Positions 18,026-26,707 of a stretch of DNA of 64,000 nt are shown piece by piece; position 1 is the stretch's first letter; each line of letters opens with the position of its first letter. The stretch comes from Maritimibacter alkaliphilus HTCC2654. GTDB taxonomy: Bacteria; Pseudomonadota; Alphaproteobacteria; Rhodobacterales; Rhodobacteraceae. The notes below the pieces were generated by a model. It did not search any database. It saw only the letters and a program-made list of their open reading frames with translations, and had not been told where the DNA came from. A program made the translations under genes and the position numbers. The DNA lies in assembly GCF_000152805.1 (NCBI RefSeq), contig NZ_CH902578.1, forward strand, positions 1,728,231-1,792,230, in the 5' to 3' direction.

Positions 18026-18871
18026 TCAGTGGTCTTCGGACATCGAAACCCGCCAGCGCCCCAGCCGGCGTTCGGCGTATCGCAGCGACGCGGTGATCGC
18101 GGTGCCGAGCGCCATGAGCACGAAGACCACCGCGAAATACTTGTCCATCTGGAACCGGTTCCCGGCGGCTACCAGCAGCCCGCCCAGACCGGACTGCGCC
18201 ATGGTCAGTTCGGCGATGACCGTGCCGACGGTCGAGATCGCGGCCCCGATGCGAAGCCCGCTCAGGATTGAGGGCAAGGCATCCGGCACCATCACCTGCC
18301 AGAACAGCGACCACCGCCCCGCACCGAAGGATTGCGCCATCTCGGTCAGATCCCGGTTCGCCGACGCGATTCCCGCCGCCGTGTTGATGAGGATCGGAAA
18401 CAGCGCGGCATTCCAGACGACGACGATCTTGGCCTCGGTGTACAGGCCGAACCAGACGATGATGAGCGGGATGAAGGCCGCCCCGGGTGTCGAGTTCATC
18501 GCGTTCACGAACGGGTCGAACACGCGCCCTGCGAACGGCAGGCCGCCAAGGAAAATCCCGATCCCGATCCCCGTGACCGCCGCAAGCAAATAGCCCAGCA
18601 CGAGCACCGTCAGAGATTGCCCGAGCGCGCGCGGGATCGTCCCGTCGAGGGTCATGCCGACGCCTTCGCGCACCACGTCCACGGGACTTGGCATCACCAG
18701 CTTGCCCGCGACCGCGTTCAGCACTTCCATCGACACGAGAAGGAGCAGCGTAATCCCGATCCAGGACGACCACAGGAGAACGCGCTTGCGGGTGCGGGCC
18801 TTCGCCGCGCGTGCCGTACTGTCGTGAATGGGACGGGCCGTTTCGGTATTCGAGTCGCTCAAATCGACCAT
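18026..18871 (-). CDS. ABC transporter permease, NitT/TauT
   Basis: About 281 residues from the ATG at 18871; an ATG at 18886 adds five residues and cannot be excluded, and the frame is open to 19294. Six hydrophobic segments are visible, the first at residues 33-55. The EAA-type loop reads LTEMAQSFGAGRWSLFWQVMVPDALP, which contacts the ATPase. It is the first gene of the operon 18871-13028. No strong ribosome site separates the two starts. Confidence 0.88.
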   Translation of the reverse strand: MVDLSDSNTETARPIHDSTARAAKARTRKRVLLWSSWIGITLLLLVSMEVLNAVAGKLVMPSPVDVVREGVGMTLDGTIPRALGQSLTVLVLGYLLAAVTGIGIGIFLGGLPFAGRVFDPFVNAMNSTPGAAFIPLIIVWFGLYTEAKIVVVWNAALFPILINTAAGIASANRDLTEMAQSFGAGRWSLFWQVMVPDALPSILSGLRIGAAISTVGTVIAELTMAQSGLGGLLVAAGNRFQMDKYFAVVFVLMALGTAITASLRYAERRLGRWRVSMSEDH

Positions 18872-18886
18872 CCTCGCGTGGCACAT

Positions 18887-19367
18887 TTCCCAAGCCGGTT
18901 CAGGGTTCTGTTCGGCTTGGCATGTGGGCGGGAATGTTTCGCATCTGCGAGTCAAAGTCCAGTTCGACGCGTTCGGCGGGGCTTCGACCGCACGGCGGAG
19001 GGCTTTGATCGGATGGAGGTTGTGGTTTTCACGGGGCCGACGGCGAGGTGGGTGTGAGGCGAGTATTTGAGCGGTTTTAGGGCAGGTGTGACCAGCGCAC
19101 CCGAGAACGTAGTGCACCGGCAAACAATGCGACGCGCGAGAGGGACAGGGTCGGCGCGAAGAACCCGTACTCCAGATTGCCTCCCGACATGCTCGCGCGC
19201 CAAGCCACGTTTTCAGCCTAGGTCCACGTGGGAAGCCCCCGCCCCCTCGCTCGTCGCTCACCGGATGCCCGGCACCAACGCGCCGTTCGCCCAAGGCGGC
19301 AAGGTTTTTCCGAGCGCGGACAGAAACGCCTTGTAACCCTTATGTTCCCTTGGCTATACGCGTCGGC
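18887..19367. other. Intergenic region before the tRNA gene
   Basis: About 480 bases with no gene I can support. It must hold the promoter of the minus-strand ABC operon and the tRNA promoter. Short open frames here show no recognisable product. Confidence 0.4.
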
Positions 19368-19457
19368 GGAGACGTGGCCGAGTGGTCGAAGGCGCTCCCC
19401 TGCTAAGGGAGTAGGCGGGAAACCGTCTCGAGGGTTCGAATCCCTTCGTCTCCGCCA
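19368..19457 (+). tRNA. tRNA-Ser (anticodon GCU)
   Basis: A 90-base class II tRNA with CCA encoded. The acceptor stem GGAGACG pairs with CGTCTCC; the D-arm is TGGCCGAGTGGTCGAAGGC; the anticodon loop CTGCTAA gives GCU, reading AGC/AGU; the long variable arm and GGTTCGAATCC T-arm are present. A tyrosine recombinase gene begins 150 bases downstream, so the 3' end is the likely attachment site of an integrated element. Confidence 0.96.
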
Positions 19458-19549
19458 CCTTTCATCGCTAACTTCCAGCCCTAATGCACTGTTTTTGAAG
19501 TGAAAATAGGCAACTTCCCTGTCTCAGCTTAGTCGCCCCAGCCGATTTT

Positions 19550-19580
19550 GCTATACAAATCGCTATACGTTTTGCTCTAC
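19550..19580 (+). repeat. Three heptamer direct repeats before the integrase gene
   Basis: GCTATAC at 19550, GCTATAC at 19562 and GCTCTAC at 19574 are spaced by exactly 12 bases and end 26 bases before the integrase ATG. The regular spacing suggests an operator or arm-type recombinase sites. Confidence 0.5.
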
Positions 19581-19606
19581 ATTGCGCGCGCGAAGGTGAG
19601 GTAACA

Positions 19607-20878
19607 ATGGCGATCAAAACCCGTGGAAAGAAGCTCTCCCTCTACAGAAGGGTTCCAAAAAGGTATGAATCGGTCGAGCCGCGCAAGTTCATCTGGCTGT
19701 CTTTGCACACAGACAGCATGTCACAGGCCGAGGCGAAAGCAGGTCCGGCTTGGGAGCAGTTGGTGGCCGGGTGGGAGGCGAAGCTGGCCGGTGACACATC
19801 CGACGCAGAACAGCGTTTTGAGGCGGCTCGTGAACTCGCGGAGGCGCGCGGCTTCCGCTATATGCGCGTGGAAAAGGTCGCCCAACTGCCCATGGACGAG
19901 CTACTAGATCGGATCGAGGCGGTCCCGGTCAAAAAAGGCAAGCCAGACCTAATAGAGGCGGCCGCGCTTCTCGGTGGCGCGAAGGAATCCGAGATCACTG
20001 TCACACGCGCCCTGAAGCTCTACTGGAATCTGGCGCGAGAGAAGACCCTCGGCAAGAGCGCTGACCAGGTTCGCAAGTGGGAGAACCCTCGGAAGAAGGC
20101 CATCAAGACGTTTATCACTGTCGTGGGCGATAAGCCCATATCCGAGATCACAGGCGATGACATGCTCGATTTTCGCGCCTGGTGGCTGGACAGGATCGAG
20201 AACGAGGGTCTGTCCCCCGGCAGCGCCAACAAGGACCTCATTCATCTCGGAGAGGTTCTGAAAACCGTGAACAAGATGAAGCGCTTGAACCTGGTTCTCC
20301 CCCTGTCCGATCTCAGCTTCAAAGAAGGCGAAGCCGTCCCGCGGCCGCCATTTTCGGACGCCTGGATCAGAGACAAGATCATGGAGCCCGGCGCCTTGGA
20401 CGGGTTGAACGAGGACGCACGTTTCATTCTGCTGGCAATGATCAACACCGGCGCTCGACCGAGCGAGCTGGCAGCTCTATCAGCCCCTCAGATATGCCTT
20501 GACGGCGACGTGCCGCACATTTCCATCGAGCCAGTGGTGCGCCAGCTCAAGAGTGCCAACGCGCGGCGCGTGATCCCGCTGTGCGGCATAAGCCTGACGG
20601 CCATGCGCGCCCGTCCGGAGGGCTTCCCGCGCTATTGGGACAGCTCTGCCAGTCTTTCAGCCACCGTGAACAAATTCCTTCGGGCAAATGGTCTCATGGA
20701 GACACCGAAACACTCGTTATATGGGCTGAGACACAGTTTCGAAGACCGAATGCTCGCCGCCGGCGTCGATGAGCGAATTCGACGCGACCTGATGGGCCAT
20801 GCGCTCGATCGCGAGCGCTACGGCAAAGGCGCAAGCTTGACACACTTGCATTCGATCATTCAGCCGACGGCCTTGTAA
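19607..20878 (+). CDS. int: Tyrosine recombinase (phage/island integrase)
   Basis: A 423-residue site-specific recombinase. Catalytic residues can be placed: R284 in NTGARPSELAAL, box II YGLRHSFEDR (R375, H376), H398 in MGHALD, and the nucleophile Y405 in RERYG. The N-terminal 130 residues and a SAM-like core-binding domain (about 130-235) precede. Its place 150 bases after tRNA-Ser in the same direction is the standard arrangement of an element integrated at the tRNA 3' end. GGTGAGGTAACA supplies the ribosome site. It marks the left edge of the island that holds the CRISPR system. Confidence 0.93.
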   Translation: MAIKTRGKKLSLYRRVPKRYESVEPRKFIWLSLHTDSMSQAEAKAGPAWEQLVAGWEAKLAGDTSDAEQRFEAARELAEARGFRYMRVEKVAQLPMDELLDRIEAVPVKKGKPDLIEAAALLGGAKESEITVTRALKLYWNLAREKTLGKSADQVRKWENPRKKAIKTFITVVGDKPISEITGDDMLDFRAWWLDRIENEGLSPGSANKDLIHLGEVLKTVNKMKRLNLVLPLSDLSFKEGEAVPRPPFSDAWIRDKIMEPGALDGLNEDARFILLAMINTGARPSELAALSAPQICLDGDVPHISIEPVVRQLKSANARRVIPLCGISLTAMRARPEGFPRYWDSSASLSATVNKFLRANGLMETPKHSLYGLRHSFEDRMLAAGVDERIRRDLMGHALDRERYGKGASLTHLHSIIQPTAL

Positions 20879-21042
20879 TCTCGGGCTGCGATCTGGGCGC
20901 GCCGGAAGACATCTTCCTGGTCTTTCAACGCAATGATCTCGCGCTCGATCCTTTGAAAGATCGGCACGTAGGCGCGGTCGTGCGTGACCAACACAGCCAC
21001 CTTGGCATAGGCAGCTTTTAGCCTGTCGAGATCGGTGTTCAT
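20860..21042 (-). CDS. Small hypothetical protein beside the integrase
   Basis: 60 residues from the ATG at 21042. Predicted helical and charged (DLDRLKAAYAKVAVLVTHD, then IFQRIEREIIALKDQEDVFRRAQ). It converges on and overlaps the integrase end by 19 bases. A start at 21072 is possible, but the shorter one starts the helical repeat cleanly. Function unknown. Confidence 0.5.
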   Translation of the reverse strand: MNTDLDRLKAAYAKVAVLVTHDRAYVPIFQRIEREIIALKDQEDVFRRAQIAARDYKAVG

Positions 21043-21176
21043 ACTAAGGCTATAGCGATCGCGATGACGCATTCGCTTGAAGTGGGTAAATAATCCCGAG
21101 TGTCGCTTTTGCGCAACACCCCTAATCAGCCGCCTCGCGAAAACCCGAAGCCAAATTCGTCAGTAACGGTCGAAAC

Positions 21177-21665
21177 TCATCGCAAACAATCGACGGCGTC
21201 GTCGGTCGGCCCGAAATAATCGATGCAGTCCCGCATGTCCTCTATGGCAGAAAGTGCATCGTCGCGCTGCTGCGTGACGAAAAGGAGATCCGACCGCGCG
21301 TTTGAGAGGGCGCCTCGCGCATCATCTAGGTCATCCACTGTCGATCGGAAAGCATCCCGCATCTCCTGACTGTCCTCGAGCAGATCATTGTAGTCGTCCA
21401 CCAGCGCGTTGAAGCGCGACTGAAGCCCATCGTATTCGTCCGCGCACTCGGTCAGGTTCGATTTGCAGGTGAACCCTTCGTAGTTGCATTGGTAGCTGCT
21501 GAAACAGGCGGCATCCTGGCTCACGCACTTGCCCTGGCTCGAACACACAGTATCGCCGTAACCCAAGCACGCGGCGCGATCACCGTATGAGCAGGAGAAG
21601 GTCTGCTGCGCGTGGGCGTGGCCGGGGGCTATGGAGAGGGCGAGTGCCATCAGCAGGTGCTTCAT
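21177..21665 (-). CDS. Exported Cys-rich coiled-coil protein
   Basis: 162 residues from the ATG at 21665. A signal peptide (MKHLLMALALSIAPGHAHAQ) is followed by a Cys-rich section with ten cysteines between about residues 24 and 74, then a predicted coiled coil (residues 78-145) and a final CIDYFGPTDDAVDC pair. The design suggests a disulfide-knotted head on a coiled-coil stalk, perhaps a phage or surface component. No family recognised. It lies in the integrated island. Confidence 0.6.
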   Translation of the reverse strand: MKHLLMALALSIAPGHAHAQQTFSCSYGDRAACLGYGDTVCSSQGKCVSQDAACFSSYQCNYEGFTCKSNLTECADEYDGLQSRFNALVDDYNDLLEDSQEMRDAFRSTVDDLDDARGALSNARSDLLFVTQQRDDALSAIEDMRDCIDYFGPTDDAVDCLR

Positions 21666-21823
21666 GTGGGCAGGTCCAGCTTCGGCAGCGCGCTTACGAT
21701 CTTCATCGTCTCCAGGCTCACCGTGATGACGCGCTGGAACAGCTCGAATGGGTAAGCGCGGTTGTTCATGGTCTCGTTGGCTTCGTTGACGACGCCGTCG
21801 GCCTCGCGAAGAGAAGGACGGCA
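21662..21823 (-). pseudogene. 3' remnant of a gene of unknown function
   Basis: A coding-like frame of about 54 codons ends in TGA that overlaps the ATG of the Cys-rich gene by 4 bases, an operon-style junction. The visible residues include NNRAYPFELFQRVITVSLET and end KLDLPT. No start or upstream continuation is found because the DNA beyond 21830 is non-coding. I infer an older gene whose 5' part was lost when the CRISPR segment arrived. Confidence 0.35.
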
Positions 21824-21934
21824 GCTTGAGCCCCGAATTGTGTGAACCCAAAAAACGGAAATTCGCAGGGGTCAAGACAGTTATCCTGCATTTCCGCAAC
21901 TAACGTTTAAACTCAGACCAATTACCTTTTTGAA

Positions 21935-22015
21935 AAGTATTACGCGCCCCGTAGGGCGCGTAAAAATGTGGTGCTACTTCGAGCTTGTTAACGGCTCGAC
22001 CGCGAATTCTGAACA
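21935..22015 (-). ncRNA. tracrRNA of the type II-C system
   Basis: Read on the minus strand. The 28 bases at 22014-21987 pair with the first 27 bases of the CRISPR repeat, with two mismatches and one bulged U; I checked the pairing base by base. A short linker (AAGCTCGAAGTAGCACCAC) follows, then the hairpin ACGCGCCC / GGGCGCGT at 21942-21961, then AATACTTTTC, a weak terminator. A promoter fits just upstream (22021-22048). The RNA would be about 80 nt, starts almost at the anti-repeat, and is divergent from cas9. The 3' end is uncertain by 10-20 bases. Confidence 0.82.
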
Positions 22016-22020
22016 TCCTA

Positions 22021-22048
22021 ATGATAACGTCCTGTCGCACTAATTCAA
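22021..22048 (-). promoter_or_regulatory. Predicted promoter of the tracrRNA
   Basis: On the minus strand, -35 TTGAAT (22048-22043) and -10 TATCAT (22026-22021) are separated by 16 bases. Transcription would start at about 22015, right at the anti-repeat. Confidence 0.6.
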
Positions 22049-22106
22049 GTTGATTTCTGAAAGGAGAGCGGGAAGTCTCTATCGGACTGGAGGAAGGGTA
22101 TTTCGT

Positions 22107-25100
22107 ATGCGCCTCGGCTTGGATATTGGCACGAATTCGATTGGATGGTGGCTATATGCGACCGCAGGGACAGGAGCTTCTGCGCGTATCGTCGCGGTGA
22201 TCGATGGGGGCGTGCGCATTTTCGCGGATGGCCGAGACCCAAAGTCGAAGGCATCGTTAGCAGTGGACAGACGAGTGGCACGCGCAATGCGGCGGCGGCG
22301 TGATCGTTATCTTCGGCGCCGAACTACGCTTATGAAGGTGCTCGTTGATGCCGGACTGATGCCCAGCGATCCGGCAGCTGCAAAGGCGCTGGAAACGCTT
22401 GACCCCTATGAGCTTCGCGCGACCGGTCTCGACGTAATGCTCCCACTCACGCATCTCGGCCGAGCTGTGTTTCATTTGAACCAACGCCGGGGCTTCAAGT
22501 CGAACCGCAAAACGGATCGCGGTGACAATGAGAGTGGTAAAATCAAGGATGCGACCAAGCGACTGACCTGGGCGATGCAGGAGGCGGGCGCGAGGACTTA
22601 TGGTGAGTTCCTTCATATGCGTCGCGCGCGCGCATCTGATCCGCGTCAAGTTCCGTCCGTGCGCACACGCCTTTCTGTAGCCAGTCGAGGTGGGCCCGAC
22701 TCGAAAGAGGAAGCCGGCTACGACTTCTACCCCGAGCGCGCGCACCTTGAGGATGAATTCCACGCGCTCTGGTCCGCGCAGGCCGCGTTTCACCCCGATC
22801 TCACGTGCGAACTCCGCGACGTGGTGTTCGAGAAGATTTTCTACCAGCGACCTCTGAAAGAACCAAAGGTCGGCCTGTGCCTATTCACCGCAGAAGAGCG
22901 CTTGCCGAAAGCGCATCCATTGACAGGCCGACGTGTGCTCTATGAGACGGTTAACCAACTTCGTGTCACGGCGGACGGTCGCACCACCCGACCGCTGACG
23001 CTCGAAGAGCGCGACATGATCGTTTATGCGCTCGACAACAAAAAACCTGTGAAGAGCTTGTCGTCTATGCACCTCAAGCTCGTGGCGTTGGGTAAGTTGG
23101 TCAAACTCAAGGACGGGGAGAGGTTCACGCTGGAAAGCGGTGTGCGCGACGCGATCGCCTGTGATCCGATCCGCGCGACGATGGGGCACCCGGACGGGTT
23201 CGGACCGGCGTGGTCCAGGCTGGACTGGCAGGCGCAGTGGGCGCTCATCGAAAAACTGCGCCAAGTGCAGTCGGATGATGACTTCGCATCTTTAGTCGCT
23301 TGGCTGGGTGCGACACACAACCTCTCCGAAGACCACGCGAAACGCGTCGCCAACCTCCATTTGCCCGAAGGGTATGGGCGATTGGGCCTCACCGCGACCG
23401 AGGCGATCCTGTGCAACCTGAAGGCGGAGGTTTGCACGTATTCGCAGGCGGTTGAGCGATGGGGTAAACACCACTCAAACCAGCGCACGGGCGAATGTCT
23501 GGAGGCGTTGCCGTATTACGGTGAAGTGCTGGACCGCCACGTCATTCCGGGCACTTACAACGAGGACGACGATGACGTCACGCGCTACGGGCGCATCACT
23601 AATCCGACGGTTCACATCGGCCTGAACCAGCTTCGTCGCCTTGTTAACAGGATCATTGCGACTTATGGCAAACCCGACCAGATCGTCGTCGAGCTTGCGC
23701 GCGAGTTGAAGCAATCCGAAGCCCAGAAATCCGAAGCCTTGAAAAAGATCCGCGATACGACGGCCGACGCCATTCGGCGGGGTCGGCAACTCGAAGAGAT
23801 CGGGCAGAAAAACACCGGCGCAAACCGCCTGCTTCTTCGACTTTGGGAGGATCTCGGCCCGGCCGTCGGTCCGCGGTGCTGTCCTTACACCGGCAAGCCG
23901 ATCAGTGTGACGATGCTCTTTGACGGCGCCTGCGACGTCGATCACATCCTGCCGTATTCCCGCACGCTCGACGACAGTTTCGCCAATCGCACGATCTGTC
24001 TGCGGGAAGCCAACCGGCAGAAGGGCGACCGGACGCCGTGGGAGGCATGGGGCGGCAGCGACCAATGGGACGCCATCGAGGCCAACCTCAAGGACCTGCC
24101 CGAGAACAAACGAAAGCGGTTCGCGCCCGATGCGATGGAGCGGTTCGAGGGTGAGAGGGACTTCCTTGACCGGGCCCTGGTCGATACGCAGTATCTCGCG
24201 CGCATTTCGCGCGCATATCTCGATACGCTCTTCACCGAAGGCGGGCACGTTTGGGTCGTGCCGGGTCGCATGACGGAAATGCTGCGGCGACATTGGGGCC
24301 TGAACGCGCTTCTGTCCGACAAGGACCGTGGCGCTGGTAAGGTCAAGAACCGGACGGACCACCGCCACCATGCGATCGACGCGGCCGTCATTGCCGCCAC
24401 CGACCACAGCTTGGTCAACCGGATCAGCAAAGCGGCCGGGCAGGGCGAGAGCGCAGGCCAGTCAGCAGAATTGATTGCGCGTGACACGCCGGAACCGTGG
24501 GAGGGGTTCAGGAATGACATTTCAGCGCAGATCGCGCGCATTGTCGTTAGTCACCGCGCAGATCACGGCCGGATCGATGTCGAGGGCCGCAAACACGGGA
24601 AAGACAGCACCGCGGGGCGGCTTCATAACGACACGGCCTACGGGATCGTGGATGACCATACGGTGGTGAGCCGAACGCCCCTTTTGTCTCTGAAGCCCGG
24701 CGACATCGAGGTTACAACAAAGGGAAAAAACATCCGCGACACGCAGCTGCAAAAGGCGCTGTCCGTCGCAACAACAGGGAAAGATGGCAAAGGCTTTGAG
24801 GAGGCACTTCGCAATTTCGCAGAGAAGGAAGGCCCTTATCAGGGCATTCGCCGTGTTCGTCTCATAGAGACACTTCAAAGCTCGGCGCGTGTCGAAGTCG
24901 GCTCTGATGAGGACGGTCAACCGTTGAAAGCTTATAAAGGCGACAGCAACCACTGCTACGACCTTTGGAAGTTACCTGATGGCAAAGTCGTGCCGCATGT
25001 CGTCTCGACCTACGAAGCGCACGCTGGAACGGACAAGCGCCCGCATCCGGCGGCGAAGCGCATTCTGAGAGTTTTCAAGAAAGACATGGTCGCAATCGAG

Positions 25101-25325
25101 CAGGACGATCAAACTGCTATTTTTTATGTTCAGAAGCTCGACCGCGCCAACGGGTTGTTCTTGGCCCCTCATTTAGAAGCCAATGCGGACGCTCGGCATC
25201 GCAACCCGAATGACGCTTTCAAGTTCCTGCAAATGGGCGCAGGGTCGGTTGTCAGAAACAAGTTGCGCCGCGTTTATGTCGATGAAATTGGACGCATCAA
25301 GGACCCCGGCCCGCCGAAACACTGA
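22107..25325 (+). CDS. cas9: CRISPR-associated endonuclease Cas9, type II-C
   Basis: A 1072-residue RNA-guided DNA nuclease, the compact size of type II-C. The ATG at 22107 follows GGAGGAAGGG by 8 bases; the frame is open to 22050. RuvC-I is GLDIGTNSIGW with D6; the Arg-rich bridge helix is at about residues 50-75 (RRVARAMRRRRDRYLRRR); RuvC-II is IVVELARE with E529; HNH is VDHILPYS with H613, then N627 and N636; RuvC-III is HHAIDAAV with H755 and D758. All catalytic residues are kept, so both strands should be cut. The C-terminal 300 residues hold the PAM-interacting region. cas1 follows 57 bases on. Confidence 0.97.
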   Translation: MRLGLDIGTNSIGWWLYATAGTGASARIVAVIDGGVRIFADGRDPKSKASLAVDRRVARAMRRRRDRYLRRRTTLMKVLVDAGLMPSDPAAAKALETLDPYELRATGLDVMLPLTHLGRAVFHLNQRRGFKSNRKTDRGDNESGKIKDATKRLTWAMQEAGARTYGEFLHMRRARASDPRQVPSVRTRLSVASRGGPDSKEEAGYDFYPERAHLEDEFHALWSAQAAFHPDLTCELRDVVFEKIFYQRPLKEPKVGLCLFTAEERLPKAHPLTGRRVLYETVNQLRVTADGRTTRPLTLEERDMIVYALDNKKPVKSLSSMHLKLVALGKLVKLKDGERFTLESGVRDAIACDPIRATMGHPDGFGPAWSRLDWQAQWALIEKLRQVQSDDDFASLVAWLGATHNLSEDHAKRVANLHLPEGYGRLGLTATEAILCNLKAEVCTYSQAVERWGKHHSNQRTGECLEALPYYGEVLDRHVIPGTYNEDDDDVTRYGRITNPTVHIGLNQLRRLVNRIIATYGKPDQIVVELARELKQSEAQKSEALKKIRDTTADAIRRGRQLEEIGQKNTGANRLLLRLWEDLGPAVGPRCCPYTGKPISVTMLFDGACDVDHILPYSRTLDDSFANRTICLREANRQKGDRTPWEAWGGSDQWDAIEANLKDLPENKRKRFAPDAMERFEGERDFLDRALVDTQYLARISRAYLDTLFTEGGHVWVVPGRMTEMLRRHWGLNALLSDKDRGAGKVKNRTDHRHHAIDAAVIAATDHSLVNRISKAAGQGESAGQSAELIARDTPEPWEGFRNDISAQIARIVVSHRADHGRIDVEGRKHGKDSTAGRLHNDTAYGIVDDHTVVSRTPLLSLKPGDIEVTTKGKNIRDTQLQKALSVATTGKDGKGFEEALRNFAEKEGPYQGIRRVRLIETLQSSARVEVGSDEDGQPLKAYKGDSNHCYDLWKLPDGKVVPHVVSTYEAHAGTDKRPHPAAKRILRVFKKDMVAIEQDDQTAIFYVQKLDRANGLFLAPHLEANADARHRNPNDAFKFLQMGAGSVVRNKLRRVYVDEIGRIKDPGPPKH

Positions 25326-25382
25326 TCGGAGTCGTGCGAATCGGTAAATTCTGCCACGCTTCCAACAATTTGGAGCGAGAAT

Positions 25383-26294
25383 TTGGACCGTATCATTGAT
25401 ATCGCCACGGACGGGCGTCACCTGTCCCGTGTCCGTGGTTTTCTTCTGGTTGAGCAAGATGGTGCCGAAGTCGGGCGCGTTCCGCTGGACGAAATAGCCG
25501 CCATCCTGCTCCATGCACATGGCATCACGCTGTCGGGGTCTCTTCTGGCAGAACTCGGGGATCGAGGCTGCCCAGTCGTCGTCTGCGGCGCCAATCATGC
25601 GCCGCGGTCCGTCCTGCTTCCGCTTGAGGGTCACCATGCACAGGGCGGACGTATGCGCGCGCAGTTCCAGTCCAAGGCGCCCCTTTCGAAACAGGCATGG
25701 AAGCGGATCGTGACCTCGAAGATTGCGATGCAAGCCGCCGTGCTCGACGCCTTTGGCCACCCCGCAGCGCCACTTGGGATGATGATCCGTTCAGTCGTCA
25801 GTGGCGACGCCGGAAATGTCGAAGCCCAAGCCGCTCGCTATTACTGGCCCGTCCTAATGGGGAGCGATTTCCGTCGTGACCGGAATGCCCCGGACATGAA
25901 CGCCCTCCTGAACTACGGCTACACGGTGCTGCGCGCGACTGCGTCACGTGCAGTCGTCGCTGCGGGCCTTCATCCCTCGATCGGTCTCCACCATTCAAAT
26001 CGCTCAAATGCTTTCGCACTTTCTGATGACCTTATGGAGCCGTTTCGACCGCTTGTTGATGCGGCTGTCTGGGGGCTTGTGAAACGCAATGGCGATCATG
26101 TCGATACCGTGGCGAAGCAGACATTGGCGCGGATTATTGCGTTCGATCTTCCCTTGGGGGAGGGGCAGACGCCTGTATCTGTGGCATTGTCAAAACTCGC
26201 CACGTCTCTTGGCCAGAGTTTTGAAGCGGGCAAGCTGTCTTTGTTGTTACCCGCGCCGCCGGATGCGCTCACTTTAAGGAGCGCGGGATTGTGA
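25383..26294 (+). CDS. cas1: CRISPR-associated endonuclease Cas1, type II
   Basis: A 303-residue integrase subunit for spacer acquisition. The start is TTG at 25383, preceded by GGAG 7 bases upstream; no ATG fits. Metal-binding residues can be placed: E147 in NVEAQAARYYW, H203/H204 in GLHHSNRSNAF, and the acidic group in ALSDDLMEPFRPLVD. Length and motifs are normal. Its stop overlaps the GTG of cas2 (GTGA). It acts as a Cas1-Cas2 complex, and the partner gene here is interrupted. Confidence 0.95.
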   Translation: MDRIIDIATDGRHLSRVRGFLLVEQDGAEVGRVPLDEIAAILLHAHGITLSGSLLAELGDRGCPVVVCGANHAPRSVLLPLEGHHAQGGRMRAQFQSKAPLSKQAWKRIVTSKIAMQAAVLDAFGHPAAPLGMMIRSVVSGDAGNVEAQAARYYWPVLMGSDFRRDRNAPDMNALLNYGYTVLRATASRAVVAAGLHPSIGLHHSNRSNAFALSDDLMEPFRPLVDAAVWGLVKRNGDHVDTVAKQTLARIIAFDLPLGEGQTPVSVALSKLATSLGQSFEAGKLSLLLPAPPDALTLRSAGL

Positions 26295-26635
26295 CCGAAA
26301 CACAAACTCATTTATCGGGGTATAGGATCATGTGGATACTGGTAATGTTTGATCTCCCCACGGACACAAAACCGCAGCGAAAAGCAGCAACGGGGTTCCG
26401 AAATTTTCTCTTGGACTAGGGGTTCGAGCGAAGCCAGTTCTCTGTCTACGCGCGGTTCGTAAATGGGAAGGAAGCGTTCCAGACACGCGTCAGTCGTATA
26501 GCAAGAAACTTACCCGATAATGGCGATGTCCAAATCCTGAATTTCACGGACCGCCAGTATCGTGACATAGTTCACTTTTCGGATCAGGGTCGAAGACGTG
26601 CCCGCAAAAATCCTGAGCAGTTGGTGTTGTTTTGA
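26291..26635 (+). pseudogene. cas2: cas2 with in-frame amber stop
   Basis: Read straight through, this is a 114-codon Cas2: the core WILVMFDLPTDT, then RNFLLD, GFERSQFSVYARFVNG and a normal end EQLVLF. The start is either GTG 26291 (overlapping the cas1 stop) or ATG 26330. Codon 43, at 26417-26419, is TAG in the LLD-x-GF position where relatives usually have Glu or Asp, so a GAG-to-TAG change is likely. No frameshift is present and the rest is uneroded, so the mutation is recent, is read through, or is a sequencing error. Confidence 0.88.
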
Positions 26636-26707
26636 CCGAAGGGTAAGGAAAATGTATCTTAGCACCCTCCCAAAACCCTGCGATTACAGGATCTTGAGAG
26701 GGTATCA

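Noticed and set aside
17202-18893. A possible permease-ATPase fusion
   Set aside because: The upstream half is the permease gene in another phase. The two genes are separate, with the permease in its own frame at 18026-18871.
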